DNA from: Lachnospiraceae bacterium
GTDB lineage: Bacteria > Bacillota > Clostridia > Lachnospirales > Lachnospiraceae
Assembly (NCBI GenBank): GCA_030537145.1
Contig: JAUNON010000017.1
Span: 1 to 45,980, forward strand
DNA: 45,980 bases
Direction: 5' to 3'
Each line of letters starts with the position of its first letter. The stretch's first letter is position 1. The position numbers were made by a program, and so were the translations under genes. The notes under the pieces are model-generated. The model saw only the letters and a program-made list of their open reading frames with translations. It did no database searches and was not told the DNA's origin. Positions 16,233 to 24,142 of this stretch are shown piece by piece.

Positions 16233-16279
16233 AAAGGGGATGCTGCAAAAAGTCCGAAGGTGATTGCGGCATCCCCTTT
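16233..16279 (+). other. Large stem-loop between binding-protein and permease genes
   Basis: AAAGGGGATGCTGCAA (16233-16248) pairs with TTGCGGCATCCCCTTT (16264-16279): 16 bp with one G-U pair and a 15-nt loop. The U tract after it is weak (GTGTATTTC). It fits a partial terminator or a 3' stabiliser that keeps binding-protein mRNA in excess over the permeases, as known for sugar operons such as malE-malF. Confidence 0.75.
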
Positions 16280-16304
16280 GTGTATTTCATTGGGAGGTGA
16301 AAAG

Positions 16305-17192
16305 ATGGGAGCAAACATATATAGAAATAAAAAGCCGCTGCTTTTCTTTCTTGTTCCGGCTTTTGCGTTTATGACGGTATTTCTGTACTATCCTTTTATC
16401 ATGAATATATTTAACAGTTTCCAGAATATCGGAGGGCTGGCGGCGAAAAGCAAGGGCTTTCTTGATCCCTGGTATTCCAACTATGTGGAGATGCTTCATG
16501 ATAAAAACATGGCGGTTGCGCTGAAAAATACGCTGATCATGATGATGACAACGATAGTCTTTCAGGTGGGGATCGCATTGGTTCTGGCTATTCTGGTGGA
16601 TCAGATAAAAGTGGGAGCCAAATTTTTCCGGGTGGTTTATTTCTTCCCCATTGTGATTTCTGCCACCGCCCTGGGCCTGCTGTTCAATTTGATCTTTTTG
16701 CGGGATAAGGGTATGCTCAATCAGTTTCTGGAGCTTCTGGGACAAACGGAGCTGATCGACTGGAAGGATCAGAGCAGAGCCTTTATCACACTGATGATTC
16801 CGGTTATGTGGCAGTATGTGGGCTTTTATTTTGTCATATTGATAACCGGATTAAATAATATCTCCTCAGATCTTTATGAGGTGGCCGCCATTGACGGCGC
16901 CAGCCGGTGGCAGAGGATCCGGTATATTACCATTCCGCTGCTGCACAATGTGATCTGTACCTGCGTGGTGCTGGCCGTGACCGGAGCGCTGAAGGCCTTC
17001 GATCTTCCCTGGATCATGTTCCCCAAGGGGCTGCCCCTGAATTCCACATGGCTGACCGGCACCTATATGTATTATCACGCCTGTGAGACGAGAAACACGG
17101 ATTACGGATGCGCTATTGCAGTATTTATTGTGGTGCTGGGTGTCATCTCTTCAAAAGTAGTGAATGCCATATTCAAAGAAAAAGATTATTAA
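16305..17192 (+). CDS. ABC sugar transporter permease (MalF/UgpA-like)
   Basis: A 295-residue inner permease with six predicted membrane helices, the first at LLFFLVPAFAFMTVFLYYPF. The cytoplasmic EAA loop that contacts the ATPase is DLYEVAAIDGASRWQRIRYI, at about 190-209. It belongs to the first-position (MalF/UgpA) group of CUT1 sugar importers and pairs with the next gene. The ATG at 16305 sits directly after GGGAGGTGA; an upstream in-frame ATG lies inside the stem-loop and is rejected. The next permease begins 30 nt downstream. Confidence 0.9.
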   Translation: MGANIYRNKKPLLFFLVPAFAFMTVFLYYPFIMNIFNSFQNIGGLAAKSKGFLDPWYSNYVEMLHDKNMAVALKNTLIMMMTTIVFQVGIALVLAILVDQIKVGAKFFRVVYFFPIVISATALGLLFNLIFLRDKGMLNQFLELLGQTELIDWKDQSRAFITLMIPVMWQYVGFYFVILITGLNNISSDLYEVAAIDGASRWQRIRYITIPLLHNVICTCVVLAVTGALKAFDLPWIMFPKGLPLNSTWLTGTYMYYHACETRNTDYGCAIAVFIVVLGVISSKVVNAIFKEKDY

Positions 17193-17222
17193 ACGACATA
17201 ATGATCGGAAGGGAGAAGCAAA

Positions 17223-18089
17223 ATGAATAAAAAGGTGAAAAAGGCCAGTAAAAAGTGGATGATTCCGGTTTATGCCGTCCTGATCATCTGGGCTCTGACC
17301 ACAATTTATCCGTTGGTGTGGGTGGCGATCAACTCCTTCAAGGTGAAAAATGAAATCATATCCAATTCCTTTGCGCTTCCGCTGGGGGATTTGTTTACAC
17401 TGTCGAATTATAAGAGGGCTTTTGAAAGAGTGCCGATTCTGGGCGCCTATATGAACAGCCTGATCCTGTCAGGGACAGTGACAATCGTAGTTATGCTGCT
17501 GGCAGGTCTTGCATCTTTTGCTCTGGTTCGGTATAATTTCAAGGGAAGGAAATTTTTAATGTCAGTCGTAGTAGCCAGTATGATGTTTCCGGCATTTTCC
17601 ACGATTGTGCCGGTGTTCCGCATGGAGGCATCCTGGGGGCTTGTCAACAGCAGCAACCGATGGATTTCCCTGATTTCCTGCGCACTGCCTCAGATTGCTG
17701 GGAATCTGTCCTTTGCCATTATTGTTTTATCCGGGTATATACGCAGTCTGCCGATTGAACTGGAGGAGGCGGCCTACATGGAAGGGTGCAGCGCTTTTCA
17801 GATTTTCTGTAAAATTGTTACGCCGCTGGCGAAGCCGTCGTTTGCAACGGTAGCGATTTTCACGTTTTTGTGGAGCTATAATGACCTGTTCATGCAGTCC
17901 TTCTTTCTGCGTATCCAGCCGCAGTGGGCGATTACCCGTCTGCTGAAGGAGCTGACCTCCATGGAGGGTACCAATTATGGACTGATGGCGGCGGCAGTAA
18001 CCATTGTCATTGTTCCGGTACTTATTTTATATGCATTCCTGCAGAAATATATCATCAAAGGAATGGTGGCAGGTGCCGTCAAAGGATAA
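17223..18089 (+). CDS. ABC sugar transporter permease (MalG/UgpE-like)
   Basis: A 288-residue second permease of the CUT1 importer. It has a charged N-terminus, six predicted helices starting at VYAVLIIWALTTIYPLVWVA, and the EAA loop ELEEAAYMEGCSAFQIFCKI at about residues 178-197. With the previous permease it forms the channel; both would use an ATPase encoded elsewhere. Ribosome site GGAAGGGAG. The response-regulator gene begins 14 nt after the stop, so the regulator is read in the same transcript. Confidence 0.9.
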   Translation: MNKKVKKASKKWMIPVYAVLIIWALTTIYPLVWVAINSFKVKNEIISNSFALPLGDLFTLSNYKRAFERVPILGAYMNSLILSGTVTIVVMLLAGLASFALVRYNFKGRKFLMSVVVASMMFPAFSTIVPVFRMEASWGLVNSSNRWISLISCALPQIAGNLSFAIIVLSGYIRSLPIELEEAAYMEGCSAFQIFCKIVTPLAKPSFATVAIFTFLWSYNDLFMQSFFLRIQPQWAITRLLKELTSMEGTNYGLMAAAVTIVIVPVLILYAFLQKYIIKGMVAGAVKG

Positions 18090-18103
18090 CGGTGGTAAGA
18101 GAT

Positions 18104-18982
18104 ATGTACAAGGTAGTGATTATTGATGATGAGCCGATTATCGTAACCGGGCTGACGAAACTGGTTCCCTGGGAGAAATATGACTGTCAGGTGGCAGGAA
18201 CCGCATCCGATGGTCAGGAGGGCCTGGAGCTGATACGGAAGGTCCGGCCGGATATGGTGTTTTCTGATATTTATATGCCGAGAATGGACGGACTTTTGAT
18301 GGCGGCGGCTCTGAAATCGGAGTATGAGGACATGGAGATAACGATCCTTACGGGGTACCGGGATTTTGAGCTGGTGCAGCAGGCCCTTCGTCTGGGAATT
18401 TGCCGTTTTATACTGAAGCCCTCCAGTATGGAGGAATTGGAAGAAGCCCTGGCTGCCATGACGGAGAAGCTGAAAAAGAAAGGGATCCTGCCGGAGAGGC
18501 AAAGGGACATTCTGCCTTTCGGGGAAGAGGAACAGAGAAGCATCCTGCCGGACCGGGAAGAGGGACAGAGAGGCATCCTGCCGTCAAATAAGGAGGAGCA
18601 GGCTTCCCGGCCCGAAAGCGAAGCGGAGGAAAAAACGCAGACAGAGTCGGAATCACAGGCGGGCAGTTTTATTGTAAAAAACGCCCTGGCCTATATGCGG
18701 TCAAATTACCGCAGCAGGCTCACGCTGAAGGATGTGGCGGATAATACCTATGTCAGTCAATGGCATCTGAGCAAGCTGCTGAACCGGCATACGGAACAGA
18801 GCTTTTCCGAGCTGCTAAATTCGATTCGTGTGGAAGAGGCAAAGCGGCTCCTGGAAAATCCCGCTCTGCGAATCGGGGATGTGGCAGAGGAAGTGGGCTT
18901 TCTCGACCTGGCGCATTTTTCCAGAGTCTTTAAGAAGGTTACAGGTATTTCGGCCAATGAATACCGAAACCGGCTGAAATGA
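18104..18982 (+). CDS. YesN-type response regulator (REC plus AraC HTH)
   Basis: A 292-residue regulator. Residues 1-120 are a receiver domain with the acidic pair near 8-9 (IIDDEP), phosphorylated Asp55 (FSDIYMP) and the conserved Lys (FILKPS). Residues about 128-185 are a charged linker made of repeats. Residues about 190-292 are an AraC-type double helix-turn-helix (VSQWHLSKLLNRHTEQSF, IGDVAEEVGFLDLAHFSRVF). It probably answers the YesM-type kinase at 12945 and controls this sugar locus. A longer frame into the permease gene lacks a receiver start; MYKVVIIDDEP at 18104 is the natural beginning. Confidence 0.88.
   Translation: MYKVVIIDDEPIIVTGLTKLVPWEKYDCQVAGTASDGQEGLELIRKVRPDMVFSDIYMPRMDGLLMAAALKSEYEDMEITILTGYRDFELVQQALRLGICRFILKPSSMEELEEALAAMTEKLKKKGILPERQRDILPFGEEEQRSILPDREEGQRGILPSNKEEQASRPESEAEEKTQTESESQAGSFIVKNALAYMRSNYRSRLTLKDVADNTYVSQWHLSKLLNRHTEQSFSELLNSIRVEEAKRLLENPALRIGDVAEEVGFLDLAHFSRVFKKVTGISANEYRNRLK
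18485..18607 (+). repeat. 33-nt in-frame tandem repeats in the regulator linker
   Basis: Units start at 18485, 18509, 18542 and 18575; the middle two are exactly 33 nt. Each codes a segment beginning ILP and rich in Glu, Gln and Arg (ILPFGEEEQRS, ILPDREEGQRG). The first unit is shortened to 24 nt. Copy number could change by slippage and alter linker length. Confidence 0.8.
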
Positions 18983-19085
18983 TTCGGACGGCATCCGGTG
19001 CGAAGGGTTGTACCGGCGGGCTTGAAATGGCAGTATGATGAGAGAAGTATGAGAATTTAGACAAAAGCAGAAAGGAAGAAGCGAC

Positions 19086-19952
19086 ATGTTAGTTACTCTG
19101 AAGGAGATTATGAAAATTGCAGAAGAAAAGCAGATTGCCGTGGGGGCGTTTAATACACCAAATCTGGAAGCGCTTCAGGCTATTCTGGGAGCGGCAGAGG
19201 AATTGAAGCTGCCTGTGATTATTCAGTTTGCCCAGTGCCATGAACCGTGGATACCGCTGGAGCTGATCGGCCCCATTATGGTAGAGGCGGCAAAAAAAGC
19301 GGCGGTTCCGGTCTGCGTGCACCTGGATCACGGCGAGACCTTAGAGTATCTGCAGAAAGCCCTGGATCTGGGATTTACCGGAATTATGTACGATGGCTCT
19401 GTTCTTCCGTATGAGGAGAATCTTGCCAATACGAAAAAGGCAGTGGCCATGGCGGAAAAGGCGGGAGCGTCCGTGGAAGCGGAGCTGGGTTCTATGGGAA
19501 GAAGAGAATCCGGCGCAGGGGATGATACGGGAGAGAATGATGAGACAAAGATCTATACCGATCCGGCGCAGGCGGCTGTTTTTGTAAAAGAGACGGGCAT
19601 CGATGCGCTGGCCTGCTCGTTCGGAACGACTCATGGTATTTATCTGACTCAGCCCAGGCTGGATTTTGATGTGGTGAAGCAGGTAAGGGCATTGACCGGA
19701 GAGATGCCGGTGGTAATGCATGGAGGCTCCGGCGTGAGCAAAGAGGATTACGGCAAGGCGATCCGGGCAGGAGTCCGCAAGGTGAATTATTTTACTTATA
19801 TGGATAAGTCCGGCGGAAGCGGAGCCCTGGAATATTTCAGGACCGTAAAAGAAAATGAACCGGTATTTTTCTCTTCTGTTTCTATGGCGGGAAGAGATGC
19901 CATGAAGGCAGATGTGAAGCGGGCCATGGAAATGTTTGCCCTGATGGACTAA
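19086..19952 (+). CDS. Class II fructose/tagatose-bisphosphate aldolase family protein
   Basis: A 288-residue zinc aldolase of the Fba/GatY/KbaY family, splitting a ketose bisphosphate to dihydroxyacetone phosphate and an aldehyde phosphate. Visible residues are catalytic Asp81 with zinc ligand His82 in HLDHG, Glu133 (EAELGS), zinc ligands His183 (TTHGIY) and His212 (MHGGSG), and the phosphate loop GGSGVS. The segment after ELGS (MGRRESGAGDDTG) departs from the usual GGxEDD loop, so the sugar may not be fructose 1,6-bisphosphate. It ends the sugar locus, 103 nt after the regulator, and may use the product made via the mutase. Confidence 0.85.
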   Translation: MLVTLKEIMKIAEEKQIAVGAFNTPNLEALQAILGAAEELKLPVIIQFAQCHEPWIPLELIGPIMVEAAKKAAVPVCVHLDHGETLEYLQKALDLGFTGIMYDGSVLPYEENLANTKKAVAMAEKAGASVEAELGSMGRRESGAGDDTGENDETKIYTDPAQAAVFVKETGIDALACSFGTTHGIYLTQPRLDFDVVKQVRALTGEMPVVMHGGSGVSKEDYGKAIRAGVRKVNYFTYMDKSGGSGALEYFRTVKENEPVFFSSVSMAGRDAMKADVKRAMEMFALMD

Positions 19953-19978
19953 ATGAAAGCATCGACTGGATGAATAGG

Positions 19979-20005
19979 AAAGCCGGGAATTATTCCCGGC
20001 TTTTT
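19979..20005. terminator. Bidirectional terminator between convergent genes
   Basis: AAAGCCGGGAA (19979-19989) and TTCCCGGCTTT (19993-20003) form an 11-bp stem with a 3-nt loop, with A and T runs on the two sides. The stop codon of the minus-strand ATP-grasp gene (19990-19992) is exactly the loop, so the hairpin serves both genes. Confidence 0.85.
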
Positions 20006-21186
20006 AGAATGTCATCGTAAAATTCTTTCATTTCTTCCTGCGTTTTAAAAACAGCCACATACATCTGGTTGCCCATGGCTCCGGATAAGGCATCCGGGAT
20101 CCGGTCCATCATTTTCATGTTGTGACCGTATTTCTCCATGATCTCCCGGTGACTCATGGCAAAGTCTTTTCCGTCCCGGCGTCCGGCGAAGGCGCAGTAG
20201 GCATGCTTGCCCACCGGCATGGTAGAACGGTCGAAGGCAATCATATCGGCCCAGATTTTGTAGACGTCGGTGCTGTGGGCGAAGTCCATCATATCGGGAG
20301 AGAAGCCGCCGCAGGGGCGCATATTCACTTCCAGGGCAACGATCTCTCCTTTTTTGCCCAGCCCTTCCTGATCCGCCAGGAGACGGAAGAATTCAAAGTG
20401 TACAAACCGGCTTTTTACGCCGAAGCTTTTGACGGTGGCCCGGCCGGCGGTTCTGGTATCCTCCGGCAGATCCTTCAGGATGTAATAAATAGAATTATCT
20501 TCATTATTTACAATATCCATAATTGACATGGGCGTAACGTTTCCGGTCTCAAACATGGGCTCGCCATTGGAATCAATGATGGCATCATAGGAATTCACCT
20601 CACCATTCACATATTCCTCCATAATATATTGGGTGTTGGGCCATTTCAGATCGAAGAAGTTTTTCATCTGTTCATCGTTTTCCAGACGGAAGGTGTGGGA
20701 GGCGCCCACGCCGTTGTCCGGTTTGGCAACTACGGGATAATGGACCTTTCTGGCAAAGCTCAGACAATCTTCCAGGGTATCCACCATATGATAGCGGGCC
20801 ACCGGAATACCGGCTTTCTGATAATATTCCTTCATCTTTGATTTGAATTTGATCCGGGGCATATCAGCCACCTGGAAGCCGCTTTTAATATTAAAATCCG
20901 TACGCAGCTTGGCGTCCCGCTCCAGCCAGTACTCATTATTGGATTCCAGCCAGTCCATACGGCCGTGCTTATAGATGAGAAAGGCCACCGCCCGGTATAC
21001 TTCCTCCTCGTTTTCCAGGTTGCTGACTTTAAAATATTCGTTCAGGCTTTCCTTTAAGTGCTCCGGCAGCTCATCGTAGGGCTGATCGCCGATTCCCAGG
21101 ACATTCATTCCGTTTTTCTTCAGCTCCCGGCAGAACATCCAGTAGTTGGTGGGAAAATTGGGGGAAATAAATAAAAAATTCTTCAT
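19990..21186 (-). CDS. ATP-grasp domain protein (carbamoyl-phosphate-synthase-like ligase)
   Basis: A 398-residue ATP-grasp enzyme. The N-terminal ~110 residues are a Rossmann-like pre-ATP domain (NFLFISPNFPTNYWMFCRELKK). The ATP-grasp core follows: the nucleotide-binding loop VVAKPDNGVGASHTF at about 160-174, YIMEEYVNGEV, and the metal-binding strand IVALEVNMRPCGGFSPDMM near 305-323. The fold joins a carboxylate to an amine or thiol through an acyl phosphate; substrate unknown. It is not of the D-alanine ligase (Ddl/Van) type. Start has AAGGAGT. It is last of a three-gene operon after two esterases, which suggests ligation paired with ester or amide cleavage. Confidence 0.82.
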   Translation of the reverse strand: MKNFLFISPNFPTNYWMFCRELKKNGMNVLGIGDQPYDELPEHLKESLNEYFKVSNLENEEEVYRAVAFLIYKHGRMDWLESNNEYWLERDAKLRTDFNIKSGFQVADMPRIKFKSKMKEYYQKAGIPVARYHMVDTLEDCLSFARKVHYPVVAKPDNGVGASHTFRLENDEQMKNFFDLKWPNTQYIMEEYVNGEVNSYDAIIDSNGEPMFETGNVTPMSIMDIVNNEDNSIYYILKDLPEDTRTAGRATVKSFGVKSRFVHFEFFRLLADQEGLGKKGEIVALEVNMRPCGGFSPDMMDFAHSTDVYKIWADMIAFDRSTMPVGKHAYCAFAGRRDGKDFAMSHREIMEKYGHNMKMMDRIPDALSGAMGNQMYVAVFKTQEEMKEFYDDILKSRE

Positions 21187-21245
21187 AACTTACTCCTTCC
21201 TATGCTTTTGTAATTGTATAAGGGATAGAATTGTGATGCGTTTTG

Positions 21246-22004
21246 CTACTTTTCATCTAACAGATAGGGAAGGAAGTAGACAACCTGTTTGTACCACCAG
21301 TCCCAGTCATGGGAGCAGTCATAGCCCCAAAGGTCTACCCAGGCGGATATGTGTTTGGCCTGGAGCAGACTGCCTAACTGGCGGGTGGATTCCGGGAGCT
21401 CCCAGGGTCCCTGTCCTGCACAGATAACCGCTTTCTTCTGGTTGTACAGGGGGATAAACGGATGATCTTCGGGCAGGTTTGCCATATAGTGGATGGGAGA
21501 GTTCTGATATACCAGATCATCCATGTAGCCGCCAAAGCCGTATTCAGCAGTATAGATTCCGCTGAGAGCCAGCAGCCGGTCAAAAAGATCCGGTCTGCGC
21601 AGATACAGGTTGGCCGCATGGGTGGCGCCGAGACTGCAGCCGAATACAAAAATGCCGGGATATCCTTCCCAGCCGTTGCGGCTGTTTGCCGTGTCTCTCA
21701 TGAAAGGAACCATCTCATCCGTAATGAACCGAATCCACTGCTCGTACCGTTCGATTCGCCAGCAGGGATCTCCGGCTGTGTTGGACCAGGTTTCTTTGTC
21801 GATGGTGTCAATCGAGAACACCATAACCTTACCTGCATCGATCCAGGGTGCCCACACATCCGCCATGTGAAAATTCTCGAAATCAAAAAAACGTCCGTCC
21901 TGGCAGGGGATAAACAGCACCGGACGTCCGGCATGTCCGTAGATCTTACATTCGCAGTCCTTATTCAAGGCATGGCTGTATTCTTTCAAATATTGGGTTT
22001 CCAT
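21246..22004 (-). CDS. Alpha/beta-hydrolase, esterase-D-like
   Basis: A 252-residue cytoplasmic alpha/beta hydrolase resembling the PF00756 esterase family. The nucleophile elbow is GCSLGA with Ser124 and the probable catalytic His232 lies in CSHDWDWW. There is no signal peptide. The PF00756 family includes S-formylglutathione hydrolases, mycolyl transferases and siderophore esterases; the substrate here is unknown. Start has AAAGGAG. It lies 59 nt before the ATP-grasp gene and 98 nt after the other esterase, all on the minus strand. The two esterases share the fold but are not close copies. Confidence 0.8.
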   Translation of the reverse strand: METQYLKEYSHALNKDCECKIYGHAGRPVLFIPCQDGRFFDFENFHMADVWAPWIDAGKVMVFSIDTIDKETWSNTAGDPCWRIERYEQWIRFITDEMVPFMRDTANSRNGWEGYPGIFVFGCSLGATHAANLYLRRPDLFDRLLALSGIYTAEYGFGGYMDDLVYQNSPIHYMANLPEDHPFIPLYNQKKAVICAGQGPWELPESTRQLGSLLQAKHISAWVDLWGYDCSHDWDWWYKQVVYFLPYLLDEK

Positions 22005-22102
22005 TGTCGTTTTTCTCCTTTATATGCTGCTGTTTTCGTTTTTCAGGGACGCCCCTTGCGGTACTGAAAAGTATGGGGGAACCGGGGGGTGAAAAACTGC
22101 CG

Positions 22103-22879
22103 CTATGCTTCGTAAGTGAGCGTATGCATAACAAAGGGAAGCTGCTTTTCCCAGCTTGCTTCGCTGTGATTTCCAAAGGGGACGATCCGGCTGGTAAGAA
22201 AAATCTTCTTTTGCAGCAGAAGAAGAGACATCTGCTCGAATTGCTTCTGCATGATTTTATGAAAACCGATCTCCCGGGAGCCATAATCCATATAGATAAC
22301 GGTGTCCGGCTGGACCTTAGCGGTTTTTACCAGGTTTTCCAGCCGGGCAGGGGAAGTCCAGATGGAAGGGGAGAGAGCGGCCGCTTTGGAAAAGTATGCA
22401 TTGTATTCCAGTACGGCATAAAGACTCATCAGGCCGCCCATGGAGCTTCCGCCGATATACGTATGCTCCCGGTCAGGCTGTGTCCGGTACTGGCTGTCGA
22501 TCTCCTTTTTGAAAGTGTGGATCAGCCACTCCATGGTGTCCCGGCCCCGGCCTTCGATTTTCCCCAGCTTTGGATCCGTAAAGGAATAGGGGGAATATTC
22601 CTTCAGCCTTCCGTTGTCCGGGTCGTGGCTGCATTCCACTGCCGCAACGATAAGCTGAGTATCTGTATAATCCAGGTATTCCTTCATTCCCCAGCATTTG
22701 CCGTAGGTTGCGTCGGAATCAAAAAATACGTTGTGTCCGTCAAACATATACAGCACGGGGTATCTTCGATCAGGTTCGTATGTATAGGATTCCGGCAGAT
22801 AAACGTAGGCAGTGCGCTCCTCGGGCCCGGACTGCGCCGGAAACAGAATGTTCCATCTCTTTACCATAGTGTTCACCAT
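22103..22879 (-). CDS. Alpha/beta-hydrolase, putative esterase (PF00756-like)
   Basis: A 258-residue esterase-family protein. The strand RRYPVLYMFDGHNVFF and the elbow GGSSMGG with Ser146 are typical of PF00756; the catalytic His is probably His238 (GNHSEASW). No signal peptide is seen. An ATG 11 codons upstream (22912) falls within a few bases of the predicted transcript start, so the ATG at 22879 is chosen; one four codons later is also possible. It is first of the esterase-esterase-ATP-grasp operon, read from a promoter at 22925-22953. Confidence 0.82.
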   Translation of the reverse strand: MVNTMVKRWNILFPAQSGPEERTAYVYLPESYTYEPDRRYPVLYMFDGHNVFFDSDATYGKCWGMKEYLDYTDTQLIVAAVECSHDPDNGRLKEYSPYSFTDPKLGKIEGRGRDTMEWLIHTFKKEIDSQYRTQPDREHTYIGGSSMGGLMSLYAVLEYNAYFSKAAALSPSIWTSPARLENLVKTAKVQPDTVIYMDYGSREIGFHKIMQKQFEQMSLLLLQKKIFLTSRIVPFGNHSEASWEKQLPFVMHTLTYEA

Positions 22880-22924
22880 TCTTTCTGTGTAACTTAAAAA
22901 TGCCGCCGGCATTCTTAAAACCGG

Positions 22925-22953
22925 ATTATACGCCTATTTTTGGGGAAATACAA
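22925..22953 (-). promoter_or_regulatory. Promoter of the esterase/ATP-grasp operon
   Basis: On the minus strand TTGTAT (22948-22953) and TATAAT (22925-22930) are 17 bp apart. The start point would be near 22918, about 40 nt before the chosen start codon. Confidence 0.65.
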
Positions 22954-22975
22954 TGCATTTTCGCCTTTAAATTTT

Positions 22976-22995
22976 CAAGGCTTATCTTAGCCTTG
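22976..22995. promoter_or_regulatory. Palindrome between two divergent promoters (operator candidate)
   Basis: CAAGGCT (22976-22982) and AGCCTTG (22989-22995) are perfect inverted repeats 6 bp apart. The site lies between the back-to-back -35 boxes of the esterase operon and the VanH-like gene and overlaps the latter. No regulator gene is adjacent. Confidence 0.5.
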
Positions 22996-23021
22996 CTGAA
23001 TTTGCCGGACGGGGTTATAAT
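22993..23021 (+). promoter_or_regulatory. Promoter of the VanH-like dehydrogenase gene
   Basis: TTGCTG (22993-22998), a 17-bp spacer and TATAAT (23016-23021). The start codon at 23085 would have a leader of about 57 nt. Confidence 0.7.
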
Positions 23022-23084
23022 ACCCTTGTCACTTTTGTGCTCTAAAAATCAGCAGAAACGAGTGGAGAAGAAAGAAGGAATACG

Positions 23085-24065
23085 ATGAAGATAGCGGCTT
23101 ATAATTACAGGGATTTTGATGAGGCCCGGTATTTTGAAAAATTTGCTTCGGTTTACGGCGTGGAGATCGTGCCGATCCGGGAGACGCCCTCTCCGGAAAA
23201 TGCCGGGATGGCTTGCGGCTGTGAAGGAGTCAGCGTGATTACCACGCCGATTACCGGGGACATTATCCGGGCCTGGAAGGAGGCGGGGGTAAAGCATATT
23301 TCCACCCGTACCATCGGATACGATCATGTGGATCTGGAGGAAGCAAAGAAGCAGGGCATGGCGGTGAGCAATGTGACCTATTCCACCGGAAGCGTGGCAG
23401 ATTATACGGTGATGCTGATCCTGATGGCCCTGCGCCGGATGAAGTCGATCATCAAGCGGGCGGAAGGGATGGATTATTCTCTGAACGGAAACATCGGCCG
23501 GGAAATCGGCAGCCTGACGGTGGGAGTAGTGGGCACCGGGAAGATTGGTACGCATGTGATCCGAAATCTGTCCGGTTTCGGCTGCAGGATCATAGCCTAT
23601 GATCTTTATGAGAATGATACGGTAAAGCAGTATGCTTCCTATTGTACGCTGGAGGAGCTCTTTGCAGAAAGCGACGTAATTACCTTTCATACCCCGGCTA
23701 CGCCCAGCAGCTATCATATGGTCAATGCAGAAACCATCAGGACCATGAAGGACGGCGTGATAATCGTGAATACCGCCCGGGGAAGCATTATTGATACACC
23801 GGCTTTTATCGAAGCGCTGGAGCAGGGAAAGATCGGCGGTGCGGCGCTGGATGTGATTGAAAATGAGCTGGGTATTTTTTATGGAGACTATAAATATCAG
23901 GTGATCGGGCACCGGGAAATGTCCATCCTAAAGGATCTTCCCAATGTGCTGATGCTGCCCCATATGGCGTTTTATACGGAAAATTCGGTTTCCGACATGG
24001 TGGAGCATTCCATCAGCCATATCGTGAACGGAGACGGCAACGTGGTGCCGGGATCCGGTAAATAA
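23085..24065 (+). CDS. D-2-hydroxyacid dehydrogenase, VanH/D-lactate dehydrogenase-like
   Basis: A 326-residue NAD-dependent D-isomer-specific 2-hydroxyacid dehydrogenase. The NAD loop is VGVVGTGKIG near 168-177. Catalytic residues appear in order as Arg (NTARGS), Glu (ALDVIENE) and His (LPHMAFYTE). Several stretches closely follow remembered VanH: AGVKHISTRTIGYDHVD, SVADYTVMLILMA and the NVLMLPHMAFYTE end. VanH reduces pyruvate to D-lactate for glycopeptide resistance; the same family includes fermentative D-lactate dehydrogenase. No VanA-type ligase or VanX is adjacent, so D-lactate fermentation or a role with the divergent ATP-grasp operon is as likely. Confidence 0.85.
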   Translation: MKIAAYNYRDFDEARYFEKFASVYGVEIVPIRETPSPENAGMACGCEGVSVITTPITGDIIRAWKEAGVKHISTRTIGYDHVDLEEAKKQGMAVSNVTYSTGSVADYTVMLILMALRRMKSIIKRAEGMDYSLNGNIGREIGSLTVGVVGTGKIGTHVIRNLSGFGCRIIAYDLYENDTVKQYASYCTLEELFAESDVITFHTPATPSSYHMVNAETIRTMKDGVIIVNTARGSIIDTPAFIEALEQGKIGGAALDVIENELGIFYGDYKYQVIGHREMSILKDLPNVLMLPHMAFYTENSVSDMVEHSISHIVNGDGNVVPGSGK

Positions 24066-24142
24066 AAACAGATTCTTCCGAAGCCCGGCCGCAGGAGCAG
24101 TTGCTGTGTAACCGGATGCGGCAAAAGGGAAACGGAGCAGTC

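Noticed and set aside
16233..16279. Strong rho-independent terminator
   Set aside because: The stem is long but is followed by GTGTATTTC rather than a U run, and the permease genes downstream have no other promoter; a partial terminator or stabiliser fits better.
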